Origin: a candidate division CSSED10-310 bacterium
GTDB lineage: Bacteria > CSSED10-310 > JAFGDC01
Reading direction: 5' to 3'
Assembly (NCBI GenBank): GCA_016932295.1
Contig: JAFGDC010000132.1
Location: forward strand, 1-15,956
DNA length: 15,956 nt
Part shown: one piece after another, positions 1 to 7,633 of the stretch
How positions within the stretch are numbered: position 1 is the first letter of the stretch
How the letters are laid out: each line of letters begins with the position of its first letter
Program-made: the position numbers and the translations under genes
The notes under the pieces: generated by a model
Told to the model about the DNA's origin: nothing
What the model saw: only the letters and a program-made list of their open reading frames with translations
Database searches by the model: none

Positions 1-557
1 GAGAGCCATACCGGCCGCTTGAAGGCACAGGCCTGATCCATGCGCCCGCACTGCGAACCAGTCAGGAGTTCGCCGCGGTAGGCCAGGTCCATTTCCTGGT
101 TGATGTCGAGCCCCAGGGCAGCGGTGAGATTGAGCGCTCTCGCGGCGAGCATGCACACCGCCGCCGATGACGACAACCCTTTCTTCATGGGCAAATCCAT
201 GGCGTACGCATCGAGAGCCAGGCCATCCACCTCGTACGATCCGGCGGCTTCATGAACCACGCCGGCGATGTAGGAGAAGAAACCGCCGGCGCGCGCCAGG
301 TGCGCCAGTTCACCCCTGTGCATTGACAGGGTGATCTCCCGCGCCACAGGCAGGTCACCAACCCGTGAGCGCAACTGCAAACGGCCTGGGAGCCGGCTGG
401 CCCGCGCCGCGATCACTTGATCGGTGGGGGTGATCAGACAGAAGCCCGGCACCAGTTCCGGTGCCTGCCGACGATACCCACCGGCCCAGTCGGAATGTTC
501 CCCGAGCAGACACAGGCGGCCCGGCATGACGATATCGTACGGCTCGTTTGTATGCAT
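1..557 (-). CDS. GHMP-family sugar kinase, galactokinase type (partial, C-terminus off the left edge)
   Basis: Enzymes of this family use ATP to phosphorylate a small sugar, typically at the anomeric carbon in galactokinase-like members, feeding nucleotide-sugar synthesis in the cytoplasm. About 185 residues are visible from the ATG at 557. Motif 1 is at residues 11-29 (MPGRLCLLGEHSDWAGGYR), comparable to the galactokinase signature. The GHMP phosphate-binding loop is at about 122-135 (LPMKKGLSSSAAVC). Residues 168-176 (SQCGRMDQA) match the galactokinase CGxMDQ segment, so D174 is the likely catalytic base. The start is supported by GGGGAG seven bases upstream and by a promoter at 591-619. 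The gene is divergent from the 982 gene. The sugar cannot be told: galactokinase, fucokinase or arabinokinase relatives all fit. The link to the glycan genes further right is inference. Confidence 0.85.
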   Translation of the reverse strand, partial: MHTNEPYDIVMPGRLCLLGEHSDWAGGYRRQAPELVPGFCLITPTDQVIAARASRLPGRLQLRSRVGDLPVAREITLSMHRGELAHLARAGGFFSYIAGVVHEAAGSYEVDGLALDAYAMDLPMKKGLSSSAAVCMLAARALNLTAALGLDINQEMDLAYRGELLTGSQCGRMDQACAFKRPVWL

Positions 558-590
558 ACGCTTTCTCCCCTGTCGACGGTTGCCAAACAA

Positions 591-619
591 ATGCTAGGCA
601 ATCCCCCTCCCTGCGTCAA
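591..619 (-). promoter_or_regulatory. sigma70-type promoter of the GHMP kinase gene
   Basis: On the minus strand, TTGACG (619-614) is followed by a 17-bp spacer and TAGCAT (596-591). Transcription would start near 584, giving a leader of about 27 nt that contains the GGGGAG ribosome site. An imperfect inverted repeat (GGTTGCC at 578-584, GGCAATCC at 597-604) spans the -10 box and start site and could be an operator, but it is short. Confidence 0.65.
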
Positions 620-914
620 ATCCTCATCACCGCCGGGTGTCTTATCTCCACCCACCACGCTCCCGCCTCATCCTTTTACTCCTTGGGGGAACTGAACGGC
701 AGACGATTACCGCATATCCATGACCCTGACAACAGGAAAACGGCTGGCACCGCTGACCACGGCAGGAAATGGCGGCACCCGACCACGATGGCGGGTCCTC
801 GGCGGCGAGCATTATCTACCGCCGACACGATCCCTGAGTGAAACATGTAACGTGCGTTAACTCATTGAATTATCAGGTTAATATTGGATAGTTCCACGAA
901 TAATCAGAAACAAA

Positions 915-943
915 TTGCCATCCTCGGAAAACTACGTTACACT
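915..943 (+). promoter_or_regulatory. sigma70-type promoter of the 982-1566 gene
   Basis: TTGCCA (915-920), a 17-bp spacer and TACACT (938-943) put the start of transcription near 950 and leave a leader of about 32 nt with the ribosome site AGAAGGA at 968-974. A weaker second candidate lies upstream: TTGAAT (865-870), 16 bp, GATAGT (887-892). Confidence 0.6.
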
Positions 944-981
944 TGTCTCCGGCGCACTGGATACTGAAGAAGGATACGTAA

Positions 982-1566
982 ATGAAAAAGTGGCTGGATT
1001 TTCTTTTATACATCGGAGTCAAGTATAACATTGTCGAGTACGCCCAGGTGGCGACCATCGAACAGCGCCTGTTGAACGCCGTTCGTGATGCGGTTGACAA
1101 AGGACTGGCAGAGGCCGGTCGAGGGAGTCGGATACCTCGACCGGTGGTGATGGAGACAGCTCCGGTGATGCCCGAACCGGTCGCGGAACCCGTGGTATCA
1201 CCCGAAAAGCCGGCGCTCTTCGGGAAACCGGATGTCGGGCAGCCGGCAGTAACGGCGCGCGTGACATCCGAACCCGAATCTCGGGTGGCAATGGTTCAGG
1301 AGGCGGGACCGCAACCAGTATCCAGGCCGGAGGAATCGACGGCGGCTACGAAGCCGGTGGTTGAAGTGCCCGCCAGCCCTCCGCCGGACGACGGCGGATA
1401 TGCGGAAATGGACATGAAAGAGTTGCTGGAACGACTGTATATGGAAGAGAAAGAGATACTGATCAGCAACAATCCCAAGCTCCAGGACAAGAACTGGTCA
1501 CGAGGGTTGTTCAAGAACTGGCTGGACATGGCAGTCCGCCGGCGCTTGCGGGAACTCAATCGCTAG
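982..1566 (+). CDS. Hypothetical protein, helical ends joined by a proline-rich linker
   Basis: I do not recognise this 194-residue protein. Residues 1-45 look helical and partly amphipathic ([20 protein letters not shown]). Residues 50-138 are a low-complexity linker rich in Pro, Val, Glu and Ala. Residues 139-194 are again helical and charged, ending in a basic tail. A short K-x-W-L-D pattern occurs at both ends (residues 3-6 and 178-182 region: KKWLD, KNWLD). There is no signal peptide and no clear transmembrane helix, though the first 20 residues could lie on a membrane. The ATG has AGAAGGA seven bases upstream and a promoter at 915-943, so expression is well supported. The stop lies 11 bp inside the 3' end of convergent queF. 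The layout, two helical modules on a flexible tether, suggests a scaffold or adaptor; that is inference. Confidence 0.75.
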   Translation: MKKWLDFLLYIGVKYNIVEYAQVATIEQRLLNAVRDAVDKGLAEAGRGSRIPRPVVMETAPVMPEPVAEPVVSPEKPALFGKPDVGQPAVTARVTSEPESRVAMVQEAGPQPVSRPEESTAATKPVVEVPASPPPDDGGYAEMDMKELLERLYMEEKEILISNNPKLQDKNWSRGLFKNWLDMAVRRRLRELNR

Positions 1567-1930
1567 CATTTCCCCGAACGGCGGCGTGATACCTCGCCGT
1601 GACGATCGTATGGATTCCCCCCCTGACGTTGAAATCGCCTTCGATGGTCATGGACTTGGGCTGTACAACCGCCACCAGGTCGTCCAGGATGGCGTTGATG
1701 ACCGCCTCATGATAGGCGCCTTCCTGGCGGAACGACCACAGGTACAGTTTTAATGATTTCAATTCAATGCACAAACGATCCGGAGTATAGACGATCCTGA
1801 TAAGGGCGAAATCCGGTTGGCCGGTCATGGGGCAGAGGCAGGTGAATTCCGGGCATTCTATGCGGATTTCGAAGTCTCTCTCCGGTTTTGGATTGGGGAA
1901 ACTCACGATTTGCCTGATCGGTTTCGTCAT
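1556..1930 (-). CDS. queF: NADPH-dependent 7-cyano-7-deazaguanine reductase, type I QueF
   Basis: QueF reduces the nitrile of preQ0 to the aminomethyl group of preQ1 with two NADPH, the last free-base step towards queuosine in tRNA. The 124-residue length fits the short, single-domain type I enzymes. The catalytic cysteine is C33 in [12 protein letters not shown] (31-42), with D40 as its acid partner. The family signature ELKSLKLY is at 56-63, and HE at 74-75 matches the substrate-binding pair. An ATG at 1951 is in frame, but only the ATG at 1930 has a ribosome site (AAGGAG, six bases upstream), so I use the later start. It lies 49 nt after the glycosyltransferase stop and is probably the last gene of that operon. 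Its 3' end overlaps the 982 gene by 11 bp, tail to tail. Confidence 0.93.
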   Translation of the reverse strand: MTKPIRQIVSFPNPKPERDFEIRIECPEFTCLCPMTGQPDFALIRIVYTPDRLCIELKSLKLYLWSFRQEGAYHEAVINAILDDLVAVVQPKSMTIEGDFNVRGGIHTIVTARYHAAVRGNASD

Positions 1931-1979
1931 CTCGCTCTCCTTCGGCGTCATTCCGGAGCGTCACCGCACCCGTTGCCGT

Positions 1980-3413
1980 TCATCCCAGGAAGGTTCTGTT
2001 CACGAGCCACTTGGCGGTATTGAGCGGGCCGTGGATCCGTAATTGATTGCGCAGAGATGCCAGGTAATGGCTTTGTTTGATCCGCTTTGGTTCCCTGAGT
2101 TGCGGAACTGGAACGGATCTGGTGTTACGGTCCGGTGTGGGTGTTGCGGTTTCGATCCAGGTGATGAGCGGTGCGGTGGTCGAATGTATGGAGAAATGTT
2201 CGATGGCGTAACCCCGGGCGCGGTCCGCCATGGCATTGAGTTTGATCTTGTGATCGGAGGCCCATAGCAAGAGCCGGGTCAGATCCCCGCTATCGCCGGG
2301 GGAGAAGGTCAATCCGAGTTGCTGGTGTTCGATTATCTCGCTCAATTCGCACACCTTGGTGGTGAGCACCGGCAGACCCACTCCCATCCAGTCGAGGATT
2401 CGATTTCTGCTGCCCAGAACCGCTTCATAGGTCATCTTGTCGATGTTGATTCCGATATCGGCCTCCGCCCAATAGCTCGGCACCTGGTGATGAGGGATCC
2501 ATCCTTTCAGAATGAAACGGTCGCGGAAGCGTGAGTTTCGGATAAGGCGCTGGAATTGCGGATACGTGATGTCGTCGTGGCCACCGATCTCCCCCCCGGT
2601 CGAGACGAACCGGATGCGCGGATTGACTTCCATTGCGCGTTCCAGTGATGTAAACAGCGTCACCACGTCGGTCCAGGTATTGTAGCCACCGCTCCAGAGC
2701 ACCACGAAATCGTCATCGTTGACCTCACCGCTGCGCAGCAGATTCTGCATGCGCAATCCCCGCTCACGGGCCAGGGAGAACTGGACGGCACACGGGACCA
2801 CGCGCACGAAGGGATAATCAAAGGTCCGCCGGTTCAGCCGCCCCCTGGTCCCCAGCTCCCCTATAGTGGCGAACTTTTGTGGATTGGACACCACCGAGTA
2901 GGCATCGGCTCTATCCAGGACCAATTTTTCCATGCGCCAGAAATTGTAGATATAGTAATCATCTTCGAACACCTGGCACTTGGTCTGTGCCTCCGCCATG
3001 GTATGGCCGAACAGATCGGCCCACACCGGCAGTTTCGTCTCGATCCGGCATGCCACGTACGAAGGGAACACAGTGGCGCCAACCACGCAATCAGGCTGAA
3101 AATGATCGTGGATGGACTGAATCCAGCGGGGTTCCTCGAACACCCGTTGATTCACCATGTAATGAATCAGATCGTTCTCTTCATTGGCGGCCACGGAGAA
3201 ACTCTCCCCATCATCGAACGCGGCGGGATGGCGACTCGAGATCAGGCACACCTCGAAGTCGTGATCCAGCATGGCTCTCACGAACTGCCAGGTCCGTTTA
3301 CCGGGCCCCAATGTCTGGAACTCATTCTCGGTGGGTAACGGGCACATCCCCAGCACAAGCACCCTGGGACGGGCGCGGGTGCGACGGGAGATGATGTCCT
3401 TGAAGACATCCAT
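1980..3413 (-). CDS. GT4-like (GT-B fold) glycosyltransferase, stand-alone paralogue
   Basis: This 477-residue protein probably transfers a sugar from a nucleotide donor to a growing cytoplasmic glycan. It is a clear paralogue of the first half of the next gene upstream. Shared blocks are LGPGKRTWQF (35-44), DLFGHTMAEAQ (133-143), ATIGELGTRGRLN (182-194), WSGGYNTWTDV (240-250), STGGEIGGHD (271-280), and EADIGINID with GSRNRILDWM (317-343), the C-terminal donor-binding half. The tail (about 420-477) is basic and not shared. The ATG lies 2 nt after the upstream TGA (TGATCATG) with only a weak ribosome site, so translation is probably coupled. No signal peptide or membrane helix is seen. Donor and acceptor cannot be read from the sequence. 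Confidence 0.85.
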   Translation of the reverse strand: MDVFKDIISRRTRARPRVLVLGMCPLPTENEFQTLGPGKRTWQFVRAMLDHDFEVCLISSRHPAAFDDGESFSVAANEENDLIHYMVNQRVFEEPRWIQSIHDHFQPDCVVGATVFPSYVACRIETKLPVWADLFGHTMAEAQTKCQVFEDDYYIYNFWRMEKLVLDRADAYSVVSNPQKFATIGELGTRGRLNRRTFDYPFVRVVPCAVQFSLARERGLRMQNLLRSGEVNDDDFVVLWSGGYNTWTDVVTLFTSLERAMEVNPRIRFVSTGGEIGGHDDITYPQFQRLIRNSRFRDRFILKGWIPHHQVPSYWAEADIGINIDKMTYEAVLGSRNRILDWMGVGLPVLTTKVCELSEIIEHQQLGLTFSPGDSGDLTRLLLWASDHKIKLNAMADRARGYAIEHFSIHSTTAPLITWIETATPTPDRNTRSVPVPQLREPKRIKQSHYLASLRNQLRIHGPLNTAKWLVNRTFLG

Positions 3414-3415
3414 GA

Positions 3416-5785
3416 TCAGGTCCGTTCGTAACGGGTGTGCATGCGGCGCCGCTCGCGCAGGCGGGCGCGCAGCGTATCGGGGAGCATGCGCACGTTGTCA
3501 AGGTACGCACGCAGAAGGGGGCGCCGCTGTTCCGGTGGCAGGAACCGGATCAGCCAGCGCAGTTCCGCCCGAATGAAACCGGGCATATGACTGCGCAGCC
3601 CGAAATTCTTCAGCACGAAGCGTAACCGGTTGCGATGGTAGCGATGGAAGAACACATCGCTGAACTTGCCGCTGGCCGTCGATTCAAAATGGATCACCCT
3701 GGCCTCTGGGAGGTAGCGCACCCGATACCCACCGTTGCGGACCCGCAGGCAGAAGTCCAACTCCTCGAAGTAGGCCGGCTGGTAGTTCTCGTCCAAATCA
3801 CCCAGCCTCCTCACCAGTTCCGCGCGGAACGCCACCGCCGCGCCGGTAACATACTGCACGTCCCTTGGCTCATCGAAGGCGCCGTCATCAGGCTGCCCCG
3901 CCCCGTAATGATCCGTGAGTGCATTGGCATGCATAATCCCGCCCGCGTGCTGGAGGGTGACGCCATCGGCATGGAGCAGCTTGCAGCCGACCACGCCGAG
4001 AGTGGGATCCCGTACCAGGGATCGGACCATGGCCCGCAGCCAGCCGGGTTGGACCACCGTGTCCTGGTTCAAGAGTGCGATGACGGCACCGTTGGCAAGG
4101 GCGATGCCCTGGTTGTTGGCGGCGGCGAACCCGACATTCGCGCGGTTGCGCACCAGACGAATCGCCGGAAATGTCGCGGCGACACAATCGGCGGTTCCAT
4201 CCTTCGACGCATTGTCCACGACGATCACCTCGAACTCGGGATAATCCTGCTCGTACAGCGCCGCCAGGCAGTTTTCAATGTAGGATGCGCCGTTGTAAGT
4301 CACCACCACCACCGATACCGTCGGATTCGGCGGTACTGCCGGGAACGGTTCGACGGGGGGGGGCGCCGGTGACCGGAGTTTCCTCAGCATGAGCCGCAGG
4401 TAGTCGCGCGGCGAATATCCGTCCCGCAGCCTGATTTCCCGTTCCAGATGGCGGATGTAGCGTTCCAGGGTACGCACATGGCCGCGGTGACGGTTAAGTT
4501 GCTCTTCCGCACCGCCGCCGGTGACCGCCAGCATGCCTAGCGGCGCTGCCTGTTCGGCATCGGGTGCCCGGCGCGGTTCGCCAGCCCACCTGCGCAGCGG
4601 CTTGGTGGTCTCCTCGAAATTCAGTTTCTGCGCCACCAGCTCGCGGCAGTGCGCACCAGCCGCCCGCACCTCCCCGGGATGGGCCGCGAGATAAAGGATC
4701 TTTTCTCCCAGGGCGACCGCATCATCGAGGGGAAAGGAGAATCCCGCTCCTTCGAGTGGCAGCAGCCATGACAATTCGCACAATTCCCCGACCAAGGCGG
4801 GCAGTCCTGCCCGCATCCAGTCCATGACCCTGTTCTTACTCCCGAACATGCCTTCATACATGTACTTGTCGATGTTGATGCCGATATCCGCCTCGAAGTA
4901 GTAGTTGTGCACCTGGCGCTTGGGGAGCCAACCCAGCATGTGATACCTGTCCTTGTGGGGCGACTCCTGGATGAGCTGCAGGAACCCGGGGTAGGTGCGC
5001 TCGTCATGCCCATCGATGGCTCCTCCCGTGCTCACAAAATGAATCCTGGAGTCGGCCGCCATGGCATGCTCGAGACCGTTGAACAGGGTGGGAACATCGG
5101 TCCAGGTATTGTACCCGCCGCTCCACAGGATGACGAAATCCTTCTCACCCACCAGCCGTCCGCGCATCACCTGCTCATCATGAGTATACGCCTCCCCCTC
5201 GGCAGCACAGGGGATGATGTGCACGAACTCGTACCCGGTCGTGTGGCTGTTCAACCGGCCCAGAGCGCCCAACTCCCCTATGGTGGCATACATCTGCGGA
5301 GTGGAGACGGCCGAATACACATCTCCGTGCCGGATGGCTTCATACTCGTACGACCAGAAATGCTGGAGGTACGCATCGTTCTCATACCGAAACGACTTGG
5401 CCTGCGCCTCCGCCATGACATGACCGAACAGGTCTATCCAAAGCGGTTGTCCGTCCCGCGCCCCCAGCGCTCCACGACTGGAGAAGATGGTCACCGCCAG
5501 CAGGGCATCCGGCTTGATCCGACGCACCAGTGGACCGAGATGGGCCGGATTCTCGAACAGGGTCTGTTCCATCGAATACAGGGGAAAGCCGAATTCTTCC
5601 GTAAAGGTCTGCTCCGGCAGATCGGCGGGATAGATGAAAGGAATCCTGAAGCCGGCGAAAAACACTTCGTGCCCATCGGCCAACAGTGGTTTTATGAACT
5701 GCCAGGCCCTGATGCCGGGTCCGAAGGTCTTGGGAGTATTCTCCATCGGCAGGGGACAGGCGCCGAACACCATCAGCCGGCTCAT
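3416..5785 (-). CDS. Two-domain glycosyltransferase: GT4-like N-terminal half fused to a GT2 rhamnosyltransferase-like half
   Basis: The protein is 789 residues long. Residues 1-400 are the GT-B module shared with the downstream paralogue (DLFGHVMAEAQ 119-129, WSGGYNTWTDV 221-231, EADIGINID 298-306). Residues 425-470 form a basic helical linker with heptad-like YIRHLEREIR at 443-452. Residues 488-705 are a GT-A, family 2 module of the WbbL/rhamnosyltransferase kind: VVVVTYNG 492-499, VVDNAS 522-527, the metal-site region NQD 573-575, the EELDFCLR acceptor/base motif 674-681 and HFES 699-702. The protein could add two successive sugars of a surface glycan repeat. The ATG overlaps the upstream stop as ATGA, with AAGGGAG upstream of it. 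The C-terminal 80 residues are arginine-rich and could bind membrane. The sugars are not predictable. Confidence 0.9.
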   Translation of the reverse strand: MSRLMVFGACPLPMENTPKTFGPGIRAWQFIKPLLADGHEVFFAGFRIPFIYPADLPEQTFTEEFGFPLYSMEQTLFENPAHLGPLVRRIKPDALLAVTIFSSRGALGARDGQPLWIDLFGHVMAEAQAKSFRYENDAYLQHFWSYEYEAIRHGDVYSAVSTPQMYATIGELGALGRLNSHTTGYEFVHIIPCAAEGEAYTHDEQVMRGRLVGEKDFVILWSGGYNTWTDVPTLFNGLEHAMAADSRIHFVSTGGAIDGHDERTYPGFLQLIQESPHKDRYHMLGWLPKRQVHNYYFEADIGINIDKYMYEGMFGSKNRVMDWMRAGLPALVGELCELSWLLPLEGAGFSFPLDDAVALGEKILYLAAHPGEVRAAGAHCRELVAQKLNFEETTKPLRRWAGEPRRAPDAEQAAPLGMLAVTGGGAEEQLNRHRGHVRTLERYIRHLEREIRLRDGYSPRDYLRLMLRKLRSPAPPPVEPFPAVPPNPTVSVVVVTYNGASYIENCLAALYEQDYPEFEVIVVDNASKDGTADCVAATFPAIRLVRNRANVGFAAANNQGIALANGAVIALLNQDTVVQPGWLRAMVRSLVRDPTLGVVGCKLLHADGVTLQHAGGIMHANALTDHYGAGQPDDGAFDEPRDVQYVTGAAVAFRAELVRRLGDLDENYQPAYFEELDFCLRVRNGGYRVRYLPEARVIHFESTASGKFSDVFFHRYHRNRLRFVLKNFGLRSHMPGFIRAELRWLIRFLPPEQRRPLLRAYLDNVRMLPDTLRARLRERRRMHTRYERT

Positions 5786-7536
5786 GCATGCTCCCTTCTG
5801 ATCCGGGCGATCTCACCGATGAGATGATCCACGTATCCCTCGATTTCAATGATATGCATGTTTTTACGTTTCATTTCTTCTTCCAGGATGTAGGAATAGC
5901 GTGCCGCTTCCTCGAACTTGGCGCGAATGTCCGGCAGGATACGGTGGGCTTCTTCCAAAGCTCCGAACTTGACCGATAATTCCATGTACCGGGCCGCAAG
6001 TTCCTCATGGCCCAGACGCATGGACTCCAGGTCGCCCTCAACACGGTGCGCATACGCACTCGCCTCCTCGTAGAGCGCCACCAGTCTCGCCCGTTCCTGC
6101 CGGGCAGCATCCAGTTCCTTCTCCAGGCCCTCGATGAGAGCCGTCATGCCGCGCACTCCCTCGGCCGCCGACGCCAGCTCCGCATCCTTCTTCGCCACCA
6201 CCGCCTCCACCTGTTCCGCGTAGCGCCGTCCAGCGGCGATCGCCGTCTCCGATTCGCGAGCCATGGTTGCTATCCGTTCCATGGCTTCGAGATTGGACTC
6301 ATGGAGCTTGGTCTCCAACGCCCCGCATCTGGCCGCGATGTCCTGTTCCCGTCTCTCCACATCGGTGCAGTAAGCGGTTCGAGCATCCAGCTCCCGCCGC
6401 AGGCCGTCCACATAGTCCCGGGCCTTGGTCAGTTCGTCTTCTACAGCCAGCTTCTCCTGTTCCACGCGAACCGCGTACCGCCCGGCTTCCTCCTGCTGGC
6501 TCCTGCTCAGGTGTAACTCGCCGTTGACCTTTTCCAGGTGTTTCTCCAACCCGTCCACATGGCGGTGCGCGGCATTTAACGCGTGTTCCATGGTATCGAT
6601 TCTCGCCAGGAACACCGCCCGTTCCGCCAGCAGCTCTTCCAGTTTGGCTGCCAACTCTTCTCGGTGGGAGGCACCGGCCGCCACTTCCCCGCGAATCGAT
6701 TCAAGCTCCCGGAGCAGGTGCCGGCTGTAGTGGATGGATTCACGGTGCTGCTCGATCAAACCGGCGGCGGCCGCGGCGAGAGGCCGGAGATCTCTGGCGG
6801 TGGGGATGGGAGCGGCAGGCGGGATCGGAGCCAGTTGGTCGAGGCTGCCGGCGGAAGCATGGAGCACGGCAACGGAACGGTATGCAGGCGCGCGACCGTC
6901 GGCGGGATGATGGAAGCGGTTGTAGTACCTGTTGACTGCATGCAGCACTTCCGCTGCCGCCGGCAGCCGCTCCAGCGTTGCGTTCAGCAACATGCCGGGC
7001 AGCCAGTAAGGGAGGTAGCCATTGGGGAATATGCGCACCGCCAGGCCGGCCTCCGCCGCCAGCCGGCAGACCAGGTCCTCCGCCGGAAGCCCGTGGCGGT
7101 CATGCTCCTCCAGATAGGGATGAGGCTCCTGATCGATGCGCTCCACCAGGTCGCGAACCAGGCGCTCCGCCTCGGCCACCTGATCGTCACCGCGGGGGAA
7201 CGCCACCACCACCGCCTGATCGGCGACCCGAATCAACTCTCTGAGGAATGGCTCCCGTCCTTCCGGAGGAACATGCTCGAGGGTGTCGACCGAAACCACG
7301 ATAGAGAACGAGCGCGCCTTGAAAGGCAACGCGCAGCCATCGGCTTGAATCATGTCGTCCGCCGGTTGCGGTGCGCGGTCGGCGACCACCACTTTCCGGC
7401 CGTGAAGAAACCGCGCCAGCAGACGCTGCTGGCCGCCGACATCCAGCACCGGATCCTCACCCGGATTCAACCGGGCGATGATCCTGGCGACCTGCTCATA
7501 GCGTTGATAAATGTCAAACGGCAATGTATCGGTCAC
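5782..7536 (-). CDS. SAM-dependent methyltransferase with a long C-terminal coiled coil
   Basis: This protein has 584 residues if started at the GTG at 7536. Residues 5-220 form a class I methyltransferase: motif I VLDVGGQQRLLARFL (30-44), an acidic residue ending strand 2 (ADRA, 52-55), QADGCALPF (64-72), and VVSVDTLEHVPP (80-91), typical of the Methyltransf_11 group. From about residue 255 to the end the chain is almost unbroken heptad-rich helix (Glu, Ala, Leu, Arg). Upstream in-frame codons reach 7683 but would overlap the end of gatE, and only the GTG at 7536 has a ribosome site (GGGAAGGGA) and lies after a promoter (7565-7594). The stop overlaps the next start as ATGA. The gene leads an operon with two glycosyltransferases, so it probably methylates a glycan, perhaps capping its end. 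The coiled coil may be a spacer, a scaffold or a length ruler (inference). Confidence 0.85.
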   Translation of the reverse strand: MTDTLPFDIYQRYEQVARIIARLNPGEDPVLDVGGQQRLLARFLHGRKVVVADRAPQPADDMIQADGCALPFKARSFSIVVSVDTLEHVPPEGREPFLRELIRVADQAVVVAFPRGDDQVAEAERLVRDLVERIDQEPHPYLEEHDRHGLPAEDLVCRLAAEAGLAVRIFPNGYLPYWLPGMLLNATLERLPAAAEVLHAVNRYYNRFHHPADGRAPAYRSVAVLHASAGSLDQLAPIPPAAPIPTARDLRPLAAAAAGLIEQHRESIHYSRHLLRELESIRGEVAAGASHREELAAKLEELLAERAVFLARIDTMEHALNAAHRHVDGLEKHLEKVNGELHLSRSQQEEAGRYAVRVEQEKLAVEDELTKARDYVDGLRRELDARTAYCTDVERREQDIAARCGALETKLHESNLEAMERIATMARESETAIAAGRRYAEQVEAVVAKKDAELASAAEGVRGMTALIEGLEKELDAARQERARLVALYEEASAYAHRVEGDLESMRLGHEELAARYMELSVKFGALEEAHRILPDIRAKFEEAARYSYILEEEMKRKNMHIIEIEGYVDHLIGEIARIRREHA

Positions 7537-7564
7537 AACCGTCCCTTCCCTTCCCGCTGTCCGG

Positions 7565-7594
7565 ATTATACGGTTTGATACATCTCGTGGTAAA
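7565..7594 (-). promoter_or_regulatory. Promoter of the methyltransferase-glycosyltransferase-queF operon
   Basis: On the minus strand TTTACC (7594-7589), an 18-bp spacer and a perfect TATAAT (7570-7565) lie in the 97-bp gap between gatE and the methyltransferase. The start site would be near 7558, leaving about 20 nt of leader with the GGGAAGGGA ribosome site. This indicates that the operon can be transcribed separately from gatE. I see no intrinsic terminator after gatE, so read-through is also possible. Confidence 0.65.
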
Positions 7595-7633
7595 GAGTGT
7601 CCCCGGCGCTCCGGACCGGCGCAGGTGGAACGT

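Larger units (their letters stand above)
558..981. other. Divergent intergenic region, 424 bases
   Basis: No gene is supported here. The region holds the promoter of the GHMP kinase (591-619, minus), two promoter candidates for the 982 gene (915-943 good, 865-892 weak) and an AT-rich stretch at about 841-895. A hairpin with a 7-bp stem (TCGGCGG at 799-805, CCGCCGA at 819-825, 13-base loop) has no T run beside it, so it is not an obvious terminator. Short open frames crossing this region lack ribosome sites and overlap the kinase in antisense. Confidence 0.6.

Noticed and set aside
4907..5827. Plus-strand open frame of 306 codons opposite the fused glycosyltransferase
   Set aside because: Antisense shadow of a gene with clear family motifs; the product has no recognisable domain.
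6583..7578. Plus-strand open frame of 331 codons opposite the methyltransferase
   Set aside because: Same reason: antisense to a supported gene, with a composition driven by the complementary codons.
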